Assembly: GCA_003342895.1 (NCBI GenBank)
Contig: PTFA01000314.1
Span: 868,001-932,000 of the forward strand
Length of the DNA: 64,000 nucleotides
Direction of reading: 5' to 3'
DNA from: Casuarius casuarius
Taxonomy: Eukaryota; Chordata; Aves; Casuariiformes; Casuariidae
This document shows, in pieces, positions 1 to 13,000 of this stretch. Positions within the stretch are counted from its first letter, which is position 1. Each line of letters starts with the position of its first letter. The notes beneath the pieces were generated by a model. It saw only the letters and a list, made by a program, of their open reading frames with translations, was not told where the DNA came from and ran no database searches. Position numbers and translations under genes: made by a program.

Positions 1-3000
1 GACTCTGCTGCAATCAGTAGATTATATGGGTGATGTGTACCCTCTTGCTGATGCTGATGTTAAAAACATCTGTTTTGCTCCTGCAGATCCTGAGTTTGGC
101 ATCACTTTAGGGAGAGGTACAAATAAGGCAAATGTTGAGTTCTTGTATTGCACTCTTGTTTTGAGCAAGCGAAAACCTTCTTGTTCTTTTTATGAAGGGT
201 GACCCCTGCCCCCAGCAAATACAAAGGTTCTCCTTTAGTCATGGCTGTAGAGCTGGAAATCTGAGTCATGTAGTATATCATGCACTTGGGATAAAATATT
301 AATATTGATAGGGGCCATTGAAGTAGTTGAATGTTGGGGCCAGTGTGTCTGTAAGCTGTTTTGCAACAGACAAGATGGCGACACAGTTGCTGTTACTGTA
401 CAGCTGCCACAGCTCTGTAAAAGCTTCTGCAGTGCAGAAGAAAAATACGTGCAGTACTCTGCCTGGCTTGCACTAGAGATTTAGCCTTGTGTAAGCTCAC
501 TGAAGTCCATGCAATTGCACGGAGGGGAGCCTGCTCAGATGCACTTGTTATTTGCTTTAACTTTCTAATACGATAGCAGGTGGGAAGCTGGCAGGCAGCT
601 AAAAGAATAAAGTTGTTGGGTTTTGTGGTGGGAGGAGAGCAGTGAAGGGAGGGAAGAAGCAGGTTGTGAGAGGATGAAGTCTGGTAGCAGGAGGAAACAT
701 GCATGTCGGAGGTGGGCTGGAGGCTATTGGTTGGTAGCCAAGTCTTGACATGAGCTGCATAAATGGAAATCAAAGAGCTGCCCAGATATTACTGGGATGA
801 AGGGCAGAGTAAATTGCGTGATCAGCACAAAGCAGGATGCTGGGCCAGTCTTGTCCTTCTGGAAGGGCAGTGGGTTTTCCATTACAACCTAACATGGGAA
901 TTGTATAGCCCCATGTCATGCTACTCTCTGCACTAGTATGGTCATGCTGGGTTTGATAGCCATACCTCAGGGTAAAATTACCAATTGCCATTCTCTGTCT
1001 GTGGGCAAGATGTACAGAGTATCTTGGGTGCTTTCACATGTTACAAACCAGTGATCTGAGATTAGGCCAGGCTTGCCTTTGCAGCGAGGGTCCAGGTTTA
1101 GCACGGTCGCATCTGCAGGGACCTGCACTGGTGACGAGGTGTAGGGGCTTACAGACCTCGCAGTCATTTTACTGTGTCCAGGCAGCGGGCTGTGAAACGT
1201 GCCATCTTCCTGGGGTCTGAGGTGATCTTCCTACTCCCTTGGGGAAGAGGTTGTTGTGTTGGGTCTGCCTTAGCCCAAGTACCAGGCTGTATTTACGCAT
1301 GCTGACCCCACACAAGCAGGCTGGGAGGCTCATCTGCTGGGATGGTGAGGTAGAGTGCTGCGAGCTGATGCTTATTAATGGGGCAGGGTGCCATTCGTTC
1401 CTGAAGAGGAATCTGCAGACTGGGACACCCGTTCCTGGAGGGCTGAAAATGTTGTCTTGGTGTGTTTTTAGATCTCTAGCAGTGAATTATGAGAAGTACC
1501 TGGAGCTCTAGCTCTTTGTTAAATATGTGAAGAAGCCAACAAAGAAAAGGATAGGAAAAGTAAAGGTGTACTCAGTGTGTGGAGCTGGTGGGCTAACATG
1601 AATAAAGACGCCAGAGCCACTAGTCAAACTAGCATGTAGAGACAGGAGGCAGAGTTGTATATATGTGGTGGAGAAGGTCCAATGGGAAGGAAGACATGGG
1701 GGAATGGAAAAGGAAACAAGGTGATGATTTTTTCCGTGAGGGAAAAAGTGGAAATACATAAAGGCTTTTCCAGTTTTGCCTCTTTGTGACAGCAGATACC
1801 TGACTTGTCATGCGATGTCACATAGCCCCACATAGTGGGATGAAGAATGAAATGGGAGATGGTGGGTGGGAGAAGAGGAGGCGCCGCATATGAGGGAGCC
1901 TGTGAAATAGCCAGTGAGAACAGAGGCAGCCCCAAAATGCATTAGTGGGAGGCAGGGGTCCTGCTGGAAAGGTTTCTGCAAAGTTCTGGGATCCCCTTTG
2001 CTTAATGCTCTTAAGCCTTCCCCTAGGACACCTAGGATTTTATTAGGCACCTAATTTCTCACTTAACAGCACTGAGACATGGAATTAGGGAGATGCTTGA
2101 AATTTCCACATCACTGTTAGTAGTTGTTTCAAGGGGGGAACCATACTGAAAAACCTCCTTGCAATAAAACTGCTTTGAAATTTTCATTCCCGTTGTTAGT
2201 ATTTGTCTTTGGGGCAGCAGCCTTTTGCTGTGCTGCAGTAGCAAATCACAGTCCTGGAATCCTGGAGATTAGAAACAAGCCTCTGAGTAGCAGACAGCTG
2301 GCGAATGTGTTTTAAAATTGTCCATTTAACCCAAGGCCACTCCATTGAATGTTTTTTTAGCTCATATATTTTTAGTTAGATGTGTGATATCTTTGGCCTT
2401 TCCATAGGCAGACAGCCTGCATGAATTGCATGCTTCCTACTGATGGAGCAGAGTGAGTCTTAGCTTCTGTTAACTTGCTAGCAGTAGTGTACTGGAAATT
2501 TCTGATTCAGAAATAGGTCTTCTATAAATGTTTTAACATCAGGACATTGAAATGCATTTGTGTTTTCCTTCTTATGGCTATTAAAGACTTAGAGAAAGCA
2601 TTTAGCACTAAATTAATGTTGCATTTTTGTTTTAATCCTGCAGATGGGGTTGATTTATATCTCCAATATGTACTGCAGAGGAGAATTAAAATATTATACA
2701 ATTTTTCAGTAGTACTTAAGTTTTTTCATGCAAATATTTTCAGCTAGATTTTGTCATATTAATACATTGAGTTTTCTTTTTCATTAAGCATCGCAGCGCA
2801 GTATTTCATCCTCTGGAGTTTGTAGCTTGCTTGTATTCCTTTGTTGTTTGGAACGCTTATCTGAGGTCTGAAATAATCAGGACATCAGGACCGTGCAGAA
2901 GGTGCAAGGGCTTTTCTCCCCATCACTGCCTCATGCAGGGATGTAGAAGCAGAATGGCGACAGGCTGACTGCAGTCTCCAGGGTGAGGTAGACCTGGCTG

Positions 3001-5721
3001 AACTAATCAGAAGAGAAAGAAATGGTGCACTTCTACATGCAGATAGGAAAGAAGAAGGTGGGATTAAATGACAGAGCAGAGATTTTACACAATAGCAGCT
3101 GCTCTGATAAAATCCGGTCGACTCTCCCTTGAGGATTATACACAGATAAGCAGCCTTAACTCATTAGCACCTCCCTTTCCTCTTGCTCTCTGTTGATTGC
3201 TTTAGGTTTGACAGCAGGTGGTGATGGCAGGATTTACTCTGATCTGGGATACAGTGCTGGAAACGCAGCATATCCTATAGTTGGAGATGTTGGATGACGT
3301 GCTTTGTTGTAACTGAGATCAGACTCTAGCACAGTTAGCGTATTTATGCTTGGATCTTATTCTTCATAGTGTTAAAAGTGCTCTCAGTGCATGAAAGAAA
3401 TGGTTAGAATCATTGGATTTAGTTTTTGAATAAGTAAGCTTTTTTTCAGCTTTTTCCCACCAACACAATATCTGGAGTTTGCAATGGAAATGGGCTTAAT
3501 TTTGTAACTCTGGAGGGTGTGATGGTTTTTTGAAAATTGATCTTGCAAATATTGAAAAAGAGTGACGTTTTTCTGTGGAATTTTGGTATGCTTTTGAGTT
3601 AAGTCATTAATGATACTACTGCAAACATCAGTTCTCTGAAAATGCGCATTAGGTGCTCCCTAAATGTTGTGTAAGGTTACACTGTGTATTCTGTTGCTAT
3701 CCATACACATCCTCACTCCCTAAAACTGTTCCTTCTGAGTGATTTCCAGCCCTCAAATGCTTTTCACCACCTTCTGCTGGCGCTTAATGCTTCCCCCTAC
3801 CTGTGGTTGACCTGCTTTTTCAAGCAGTCCTCTGACCTTCACCAAGAGGGAGCAAAGGTTAAAAGTCACTAAGGTCATCTGAGTCTTTCCAGGGCTATGC
3901 TGGGAAGTGCTCACCTGCACCCCTAACTGAGGAGGCCATGATGGAGGGATACCCTCTTCATCATATGGAGACTTGCCAGGGTAATAAAAATAAGACTTTG
4001 GATTTACGGTGTCTTTGTCGTTAGAGCTGTTTCTGATTAACTGCCTCTCCCCAAAGTTAAGCAGGAATCCTGCAAAGACCTGTCTAGGTTTAGCCACGGG
4101 CATATCTCTAGCTAAGTCTGTGGGACTGCCAAGACGGCTGATGTGACGTGTGTGTTCATTGTGGCAGGGTCAGGGCCTTTTTAAGCCCAGAGAAATCTGC
4201 AGGGTTTTGTTAAATGAAAATATAGTTTAGCACGAGAAAAATTTCCTCAGGTTGGGTTCTTCACTCGGAAGACAAGTGGCACATGTGAACTCTGTGCATC
4301 ACAACAGGCAGATCTTTTTGTGGAAATCACATAAGTCTTGACTTTCACCTGCCAAGTCAGGGAAGAGGCCCAAGTGGAGGAGAGGAAATGCTTTTCTGGT
4401 GCAGGCGTTCATGACTCATTTTGAACTTAAGCATCACGTTACGTTTTCATGCCACTTGTTGCTTTTTCATTTAAAATTGAAGTAAAGCATTTTCATGAAA
4501 AAAATTCATCATGATGTTGGCTCTGAGGGCATTCCCTGTCAGCTCTACAGTAGTGATATCCAGGTTGAGAAGGTTCTTGGCTTTATCTGAGGCTGTATTC
4601 ACAATAAACAACTTGGTCTTTAGTGTTACAAAATACTCAGCTATTACCTTGTACCTGAGCAACTTTGTATTCTTGCTTTATGCTGCATTCACCGCCCTAA
4701 TTAGGAGCCAGCAGCAAAGTTGAGTAGAGGCACTGGGCGGATGGAAGAGATCTTGGGAATTAAGCCCTTACTGATGAGCAGGCTGAAAAGAGAGAGGAAC
4801 AAAACCGAAATAATCATTGATTCTCCCAAGTTCTTTGTATTTGGTGGGTTAATCTAATCTCTTAATGTGACACTTGAGTTCTCCGAAGTGGAGAGGAAAC
4901 GTTAATGTTGCATATTGCTATTATAGGCACTGTTGCAATGCTACTTACTCTTGTGTGCTGGACCGAGAAACAGCATTGCTTCCAAGTGATGCGCTTCAGA
5001 ATGTGGCCAAAATAAAAATGAAAAAAACAGTTGCTACAATTCCCATAAACAGCTGGGAGAAGTTACAGCTGGAGCTCTGCTTAAAAACCCAAGTAGCATG
5101 CTCATAAACAGCTCAAGATTTGCAGTTCTCTGTAACTCCTTCTATTGGAAATATTCTGCTATCTGCGTGAGCAGAAACTCCTCTAACCAGAGCTCTCAGG
5201 GAGCAAAGGCCCATTTATTTCACATACCACTCTGCTGATTTTTCCATCAGGTTGTTCAAGGCAGGAGAGTAGCCTGGAGAGATGTGGTTGTCTTCCATTG
5301 CACTGGGCAGTGATAATACGAGGATGTGGAAAGCAGCTGAGGGGAGCATGGACAGACGGCCTGTAAATAGCTTAGTTCTCCTGTGTGGGTGTGTTGGAAA
5401 AGGCCAACTTGTGCCCCCATCTGCCTCTGTTTTGTCAGTTAAAGCAATAGTGGACAGACTCAACAGTTTATCTTCCCACTTCTGAAGTGTCTGAAACAGA
5501 AGGTTAAAACTAGCAACCTTTTATATTTATAAGTGTTTTTTCATCTGACTTTATCAGGAGTATATCAAGCCTGCAGTATGGAAAAAGTTGCCATTTAAAA
5601 CTTTTTTTTTTCCTCCTAACATTTCCGTTAACAAAATCCCAAGGTGCCCTTCCATGGGAAAGCTAAGATTTTGGTGGAGTTCTAAGGTTTTTTTGAAGTA
5701 ATACTTTCTCTTTTTACACAG
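1..5721 (+). other. EPHA5: 3' part of the EPHA5 intron preceding exon 3
   Basis: Noncoding sequence leading up to the splice acceptor of the only exon in the window. I read both strands for the short upstream exon (65 nt in Eph genes, encoding the residues just before the tryptophan that opens exon 3) and did not find it, so this is inferred to be the 3' end of intron 2. Open frames here, such as those at 393-773 and 1624-1935 on the minus strand, are short, low in complexity and without family motifs. No recognisable recent transposon was seen. The stretch contains no ambiguous bases, unlike the rest of the window. Confidence 0.8.
5681..5721 (+). promoter_or_regulatory. EPHA5: Splice acceptor region of EPHA5 exon 3
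   Basis: A TCTAA at 5681-5685, about 37 bases before the exon, fits the vertebrate branch-point pattern (yUnAy). It is followed by a T-rich run (5688-5694), then the pyrimidine tract TTTCTCTTTTTACACAG ending with AG at 5720-5721. The exon reading frame opens immediately afterwards with TGG. A second branch-point candidate, GCTAAG, lies at 5662-5667. The acceptor is well supported by the frame and by exon length; the choice of branch point is inference. Confidence 0.88.
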
Positions 5722-6385
5722 TGGGAAGAAATTGGTGAGGTGGATGAAAACTATGCTCCAATACACACATATCAGGTATGCAAAGTAATGGAACAGAATC
5801 AGAACAACTGGCTTCTGACCAGCTGGATCTCTAATGAAGGGGCATCCCGAATCTTCATAGAGCTCAAATTTACCCTGAGGGACTGTAATAGTCTTCCAGG
5901 AGGGCTTGGGACTTGCAAAGAGACTTTTAACATGTACTACTTTGAATCAGATGATGAAGACGGGAGGAACATCAAAGAAAATCAGTACATCAAGATTGAT
6001 ACCATTGCTGCTGATGAGAGCTTCACTGAGTTGGACCTTGGAGACAGAGTTATGAAGCTAAACACAGAGGTGAGAGATGTTGGGCCCCTAACCAAAAAGG
6101 GATTTTACCTCGCTTTCCAGGATGTGGGTGCCTGCATTGCCCTGGTCTCAGTGCGTGTGTACTACAAGAAATGCCCATCAGTGATCCGCAACTTGGCCCG
6201 CTTTCCTGACACCATCACAGGAGCGGATTCCTCGCAGCTGCTAGAAGTGTCGGGCATCTGTGTCAACCACTCGGTGACTGACGAGGCTCCGAAGATGCAC
6301 TGCAGTGCTGAGGGGGAGTGGCTGGTGCCCATTGGAAAGTGCTTGTGCAAGGCAGGGTACGAGGAGAAGAACAACACCTGCCAAG
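5722..6385 (+). CDS. EPHA5: EPHA5 exon 3: ephrin-binding domain and start of Cys-rich region (partial CDS)
   Basis: Internal exon of ephrin type-A receptor 5, a single-pass receptor tyrosine kinase that binds GPI-anchored ephrin-A ligands on neighbouring cells and guides axons and synapse formation. The exon is 664 nt, starts in phase 0 at TGG and ends one base into a codon, giving 221 whole residues. Residues 1 to about 151 form most of the ligand-binding jelly roll. The family motifs TYQVC (16-20), NNWL (28-31), [11 protein letters not shown] (47-57), GTCKETFN (63-70), [12 protein letters not shown] (91-102) and [22 protein letters not shown] (127-148, shown here as a range) are intact. Expected disulfide partners are C20 with C138 and C55 with C65. 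Cysteines 180, 194, 207, 209 and 220 begin the sushi/Cys-rich region. N-glycosylation sequons are N182-H-S and N217-N-T. No stop or frameshift. The [16 protein letters not shown] and NMYYFESDD segments distinguish EPHA5 from EPHA3 and EPHA7. Signal peptide, fibronectin repeats, membrane segment and kinase lie on exons outside this window. Confidence 0.96.
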
Positions 6386-6391
6386 GTAAGG
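6383..6391 (+). promoter_or_regulatory. EPHA5: Splice donor of EPHA5 exon 3
   Basis: AAG|GTAAGG, with the GT at 6386-6387. This is a near-consensus U1 site. Cutting here gives exactly 664 nt for the exon and leaves phase 1, as expected for this exon in the Eph family. The reading frame continues without a stop for 51 codons beyond the site and ends at TGA 6538-6540, but that tail has no Eph similarity. Confidence 0.93.
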
Positions 6392-7669
6392 GTCTGTGGG
6401 GAGGGAGCAGTGCTGATGCTGTCGGGGTGGCGTGCAGTCTTGGCTTGGTTCTCTTGCACCCCTCCCATTGCTTCCCATTATATCCGTATTTCACGCCTAG
6501 TGGAGCTGAGGCCAGTAGACTGGACTCTCACTTCCTCTGAGGTCCCTTTGAATGATTGTGGTAGCGTGAAGAGGCCTTGGCTGAATGTAATGGGACCTGC
6601 CAGTGCTTCAGGCATGTGAACAATGGGAATCTGGCACACCACTGTTACCTGTGGAGTGGTGTACTGTTGGCTCCACAAGGGGATTGCAGTCTCATCTGTT
6701 GTTTGAAGCTTGACATTATTTATACTCGGTGTTGGGATTTTCCCATGAATTTTGGAAACTTGATTTCTTTTTTCTGGACTATTGTAGGGAATGTTTGAAA
6801 TTAATTTCCATATGCAACATGCATTTTGCTTTTATACGTAAAGAAACATGTATTTCTCTCCATTAATGAGAAAAAAGATTTTGATATGGTGTAAATTGAT
6901 TTTATTTTCCCCACTGGTAAATATTTTAAAGCAAAGTTGCTCAGCTGTTTAGAATTAAATCTAAAGCCCCACTCATGCAAATGCTTCCATGTGTGNTGAA
7001 GTTTACACACAAGTAGCCAGCAGAGATTTCTCGGATTGCTGGTCAGAATAGATCTCCTGAATCATAGGGGTCTTGGCAAGAAATTTAGGTATCTAAAACT
7101 TAAGACCTATAAAGAATACTTCTAAGTAAGTGCAATATAAAATGAAGTTACGCGCTCTTGGAATATAGCTTGCTGTATTATGTAGTTGCGTATAAAATAT
7201 GCACTTCTGTTGTATAATGGGTAGCTTAGAAGAAAACCTATATGAGCATAAAACAGCAAAAAAAAAGATTTCAACACAGTTTGTTTTTTGGAAAATAATT
7301 ATTTATTGATTGTANATCCCATCTTACTGCCTTGTACTTGCAGACACTTCGTAAGAAAGAACCTGTGGCCTGTGGGGGAAGCAGAGTGATTCTGCTTTGA
7401 CTGAAGGCAGTGTTGCATTTTCTCTTCACCTCACTCCAGGTGCTCACAGTTGTCATTCATAGTGTTGGTGCATAGAATAGGTCAGCATATATCCAAAGTA
7501 AACTGTGGCCTTGATCCTTTAGTCCTCAGCCATACCACATTCCCCAAAAGATTTTAAAGTTCAAGTCTCTTCAAGACTTGACTAGGAGAGAGGATGTAGG
7601 TATATTTATTTTCAGAGAAACATTCTCTAGTATCATGCAGAGTGTGTGGTTTTTTTGGTTTTCTTTTTG

Positions 7670-7683
7670 TTTTTTTTTTTTTT
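7670..7683. repeat. T14 homopolymer
   Basis: Fourteen consecutive T, preceded by two shorter T-runs (7650-7657 and 7664-7668) broken by G and C. Simple low-complexity tract. Confidence 0.95.
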
Positions 7684-10028
7684 GACTGAGATGTTCTCCT
7701 TTTGTATGGGTAGATCTGTAGCAGATACTACAAAATCTGTCCTGGTTTTGCCATCCTTCTACCGATAAAGATCTCTTCCACATGTGGGTTAAGGCAAGTC
7801 TGACTTGGTGTTTGATAGCATAACAAGGGGAACAAAGATGACAATTAGCCCAGACTGAGGACACTTGGCCTACCTCCCTCATCTGCAACAGTTGGACATA
7901 TTGGCAAGGATCTGCCTCTGTAGCTAAAAAATTGTGTCCCAAAATAGTACGTGCTATTTGGGTGCCATGTCTAGACACTGGCTTCAGTCACAAGTGATAA
8001 TCTTTAGAGCAAACGGGTACATCCATTATTTATCTTTCAAATCCTGCCCTTGTACGCTGCTTGNGCAGGATGCAGTATCTCTGGGCTTTGGTCTGTAGCA
8101 ATCACAAAGGTCTCAGGAAAAAAGAGCTACGGGATTGAACTAGAGACTTGAATCTATTCTGAAGAGCCGGGCTGGGCCAGCAAAGAAGCAGCATCTCTGG
8201 CAGTGCTCAGATGACAATCTGNAGTACACTTTCAGAAAACCTAGATATGTGGGATTCTGCTTTCTGTTTCCTTTTTAAGTCACTTGGGAGGAGAGCGCCT
8301 GATCACAGAGTTTGACTGTACTGGTTAGGAGCGTGGACGTAGTTTGGATTTGTAAAGGTGGTCTTGTGGCGATGTAACCTTGCCCTCCTGTGATAAGGTG
8401 TAGCAGTATAAACTACTTTGATACTTCGCTTACTGCCTGCACCCTAGGCAGAAGCTTATTACTTTAACTACACCAGAGTTGTTTGAAAGCCCTGAATTCC
8501 ATCACCAAATCAATGGGATGCTGGGATATAAGTGCCTATGGCAAAGTCAGTTTTAGGGCCCCTTTTGGATGTCCCTTGTTTAACTGAGGTCACTGTGTCA
8601 AGTATTTGCTGCTGGTTGGCTCTCAGAGATGCTCGGTCAATAGGAGACGCTAGCCTTAGGACATTCAGACGGTCCACGTTCAGCAGCCATGAAGTTCATA
8701 CTGATACCCGGTGCAAGTAAAACATTTTCTGGCTTGGATGTTGCTATACTTGCAAGATAAGCTTTTTTTCGAGGATAGAAAACTTTGCAGCCCATAAGCA
8801 GATTAAGTTACACTGAAGAAGGTGCTATGTGCATTTTGCCTCTGTAATTGCATTGGTACGAGTGGCTTTTTCCCAGCCTGACTGGCATTCAGGGAATGCA
8901 CTTCATGTTCCTGGCTGGCATAATGATGGTTTCAGTACTCTGCAGTGTAGCTATGACAAACACCTGACTGACTTCTGACCTTTGGTTTGTAAATCATTTA
9001 GGCACATCTTGCAAGTGGTCTCCTGCTTAGCTTTCACTTACACTTAAGCAGCTTATTGGTGACCGTGCTTTGGGAAACGATGCATTTCCAACCCAGAAGA
9101 GCCTGGCTTTGTTTATTAAAACTTATCCTACAAAGATGACATTTTCCAAGCTCTACTGTCACACCTGAACAAGGCAGACTACACTCTTTTTATTAGAGAC
9201 GATTTAAATCCCAGTCACCCTCAGAAACATATGGGAACTATTGAAATCCCTTCTGCTTACAAATCATTAATTGGCAACGATGTTCTGAATTCATCATCTT
9301 GTCAGCAGGGTTCCTTTTGGAGAAGGCACTGACAGAAACAGCTGAGCAATTTCCCTCGCTTGGGACACTGAGGTTGTAAATATGACATGGTCTAATCTAC
9401 TTATATAATGTGCTCACTCTTTCAATTAATGTAGACAGCTAGGTAGTATTTACTTTAAAGAACCCAAGCTACTTGTATTTTNCACTTCTTATGGCAACAT
9501 GGCTCATTTGTCAGCAACTGCCGTGTTGATAACCAGAGGTAAATCCTGACTGTTTTGGGACATGCTTACAAAGGACCAATGTTAAGGTTCATTATTCACA
9601 AGAATAAGTTGCTGTACCTGTTAAAAAGAAAGATTAAAGCAATTTCTCTGTGAGTTCCTACTCTGGTTTCCAGAGCAGTGATCTGGTGCAACTAAAGGAG
9701 TGGTGGTTATTGCTTTTGTCCCAGTTCTGCCCATGCTGTCTGAGCAGGTCCTTGAGAAATGTTCCTGAGCATTTTCACTGGCCGACAAATGCCCAGTTTG
9801 AAGTCTGTTTGGTCAGGTCTGCCCAAAAAGGGCATCTCCTGGCATTTTTCTGTTCTTGTTGAGATCCATTTTCTGTATTCAGCCTCACCTTCAGCCCAGT
9901 GTGTTTCAGTGAGAAACAAGAAATACTCATTTTCATCCCCTTTAAAGGCTCTAGATCCCATGCTATTGGGAGGGAGGGGCTGTTGGCGCACAAACCTAGT
10001 GATACCCAAATGCAGCTGTAGCAGTGAG

Positions 10029-10050
10029 GTCCCACGAGTGACCGTGGGAC
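10029..10050. repeat. Short perfect inverted repeat (8-bp stem, 6-nt loop)
   Basis: GTCCCACG at 10029-10036 is the exact reverse complement of CGTGGGAC at 10043-10050, separated by AGTGAC. This is seen directly. No U-run follows on the + strand, and it is too short for a microRNA precursor, so function is unknown and chance is possible in 64 kb. Confidence 0.85.
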
Positions 10051-13000
10051 TGCTGATGTGATTGATTTGCTGAGCCTGGTATTTTTGAAGCTGCTTTTCG
10101 GACCGAATCACAAATTAATTAAATACTTGCATACAAAAAAGTAGTGCATTGAATTAGAGCCAAACCAAAAAAGCAGGTAATGAGTTCAGAAGGTTGTGAG
10201 GCTGTCCTTTCCAAGAATCAGTGCGTGCTGATGCTTTGAGACATCAAAAGGAGTTCAGCCAGTTTTAGCCAGCTACAAGGTGTGGACAAGATTACAGATG
10301 TTACAGAGCTGGACAAAATTATGGAAAAAAAACTCAGGTAAAATCTTAACTTCAGTGATACCCTTGCTGCCTTCCAAGGAAAGAATTTCAAAACTGAGCT
10401 GGAAAGAGGATGGTTGGGCTGTGGTTTTCTGCTTTTTAGGAAGGAATTGCTTCTGGAAGAAATATTTGGATTATTTTTTGTAAAACAACTACAGTATGTT
10501 CTAGTCCTTTTATTCTCTTGAATATTGACTTTTTATTTGATTGTTTTTCCCTTAATCAACTTGGCTGAACATACCTCTGTGCGTTTACAAACAGTATTTA
10601 TTTTTGCTGGTTGTTCACTCTGTGTGTTGTAATGCAGTACAGCTATTGCCAAGAGAAATGACAATTTCTTATAGGAAACAAAGGTCTCAGCAAAAACCCA
10701 TGTTCACAGCTTTTTACTCAAGATTTAATTAAAACTAATTGACAAAGGTAGCCAAGTTTATGTAGATCAAAAGTTTACCTGCCGAATCAATTCTCCAGTG
10801 CTTTTCTTGCTGACTGATTGGAGGCAAAGCAGAGTTAGTCATCTTCCTCTGAGAGTGGTGTAATCAGTGCAGACATTTGGAGGAACTTTTCCAGAGTGAT
10901 GACTGCCCCCCTGTTGATCAGCTACTGCAAATATACTTGGAGGCAATTCATTCTCTTTTGGAGCTGGGCAGGAGCCGGCAGCCAGAGATGGCAACCCACA
11001 GTCCATGGGTAGCAGAAGGCACTATCTGTGCAGGCTTTGGGGGCAACCAAAGGTGATGGCAGCGCCACACTTGGCAACCATCTAGTTTCTCTTTCTGCAA
11101 TAGCAGCTATCCCAGAGGCCTGACTTGTGAATGAAACACGTAGCTGATACTACAGTAAAAATAACTGTTTTCGTAAAAATGAATTCAATGTGTGTGGCTT
11201 CTCCAAGTAGCACAGTGCTGAAGCTCAGCCGTTAACTTCTGTTCCCTTGTTTCTAGGAAGTGGAAACATGCCATTGCACAGATAACCTTGTTTTGGAGTT
11301 TGGGCTTTGACCCCGAAGCAGCCAACATTTCTCTCTTTGCTTCCGAAGTGGAAACATAAGGAGGGCAACTTTTCAACTCCCTCCAGGGCTTGACTGCACA
11401 CCTCTTCTCCTCCAGTCAGCTCAGTTCTCACTTTAAACTATTATGGATACTAGGAAGACAGTGTATTGCTAAATCCTGCCTGTCTTTGGGGAGATTTCCC
11501 ATCTGGGATTCAGATGAATAAGGCAAGCCTGCTTTTACCCTTGTGGTGGAGCAGAGAGCAAGCTAAGTCTAGAGATTAAAATAAATAAATTAAAAAGCTG
11601 CTCTTAATTGTTCTACTGGGAGGTGATTACATGGCAAGAAAAACATTGGAAATTTTCAGTATATGGAAAATTCTGAATTTGGAAATAGTCTTGCCCCTCC
11701 AGAGAGTTCTTTGCCCATCATTCATACTTCTCAAGCATTTTTCTGATTAAAACCAAATTGTCTGGGAGTATAGCGTAGCAGGTGTTTATAAAATTATGAG
11801 CTGAAGTGCCTAGTTAATTTTAATTAGGCACAAACCCAACTGACCAATGTCAGAATAGCTGAATTTTTGGCTGCACCGTGTGTATTAGCTTTTCAAATGT
11901 AAAGAAAATGACTTAAGTGCTGCATTACAGCAAAAGGTAGTTGTTCCTGGAGAGGGAATGACTTTATTCTGTAGAGAGGTGTGCACATGGATATTTAGGT
12001 ATTATTTTTCTGCATCTGAAATGCCTAACAAGAGCAGAGAAGTAATTTCCACAGATCAAAACTGTATTGCAACAGGATCAATTAACTACTACTTTCTTTG
12101 GTTTATTTTGCACATCTATCTGCCTTAGTTATAGGAAGCATAGTCTGTGACTGCACCATATATTGTGCTTTGCTAATGAGTTGTAACCTTCTGTACTACC
12201 TTAGTACGCTCATGACCCCTAATGGCTCTGAAGATCTTGTTCTCATTCTACAGCGATGTTTTTAAGTCATTACTTTGTCCAGCTTAACCTTATTGTTCCT
12301 TGCAGTGACTGCTATGCAGTCACCTTCCAGGAGGGCAATTAAGGAGTACTAAAGTATGGATTGAGCAGCACAATTAAAACAGGTGGGAGAAGGGTTTGGA
12401 ATCAGCTCAGCAAGTGCGAATTGCAGAGGTCATATTTGCTTCTTGCTCAGAAGATATTTGGGGGCAAGTTTTAGGGTATATTTTTTTTCATCTGCTCCCA
12501 TATAAACTACCTGATACTTAGCTGAATACTGATTTTTGCTTCCTTTAGCATCCTTGAATATAGGATGTCCACTAGTAGCTTAGGGAGCTAGTTTTTGAAT
12601 TATGGGATGGGAGAGGTGTTGCAGTAGGAAATTCATGCTAGCCATGGTGCCATTTGGTTCCTTTGTCACCTTTGTCTCCGAGTTGTTTGGAAACAGCTTG
12701 TTTATTAATTGTGGTTTTCAGAAACAGTCGAGGACTCTGGGCAAATACTTATGGATAAAGTACATGAATACTGGTTGGCAGTGTAATAGATTTAATTGCA
12801 TTGATTTAAGATATAGCTGTCCCCACCTGCCTGCTCTGCTCTGTTGCTGGAAGTTGCTGCTGTAGTTGCAGAACTGGTTAGTCTGCGCACTTGCTGAAGT
12901 GACCAATGGAGGATTTGTCTTAATGCCCCAGCCCGGGGCAGGTAAGACATGGACGCTGTCCCTGGGTGGTAATCTTCGGCAGAAGGGTGGCTGCAATCTC

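Noticed and set aside
6162..6494. Minus-strand open frames over the exon
   Set aside because: These are shadows of the conserved + strand coding frame and have no family motif.
5740..6540. A free-standing 266-codon gene starting at 5740
   Set aside because: The frame is an internal exon. The coding sequence continues upstream to the AG acceptor at 5721 with Eph residues, position 5740 is a GTG valine codon, and the last 51 codons lie beyond a strong splice donor with no Eph similarity.
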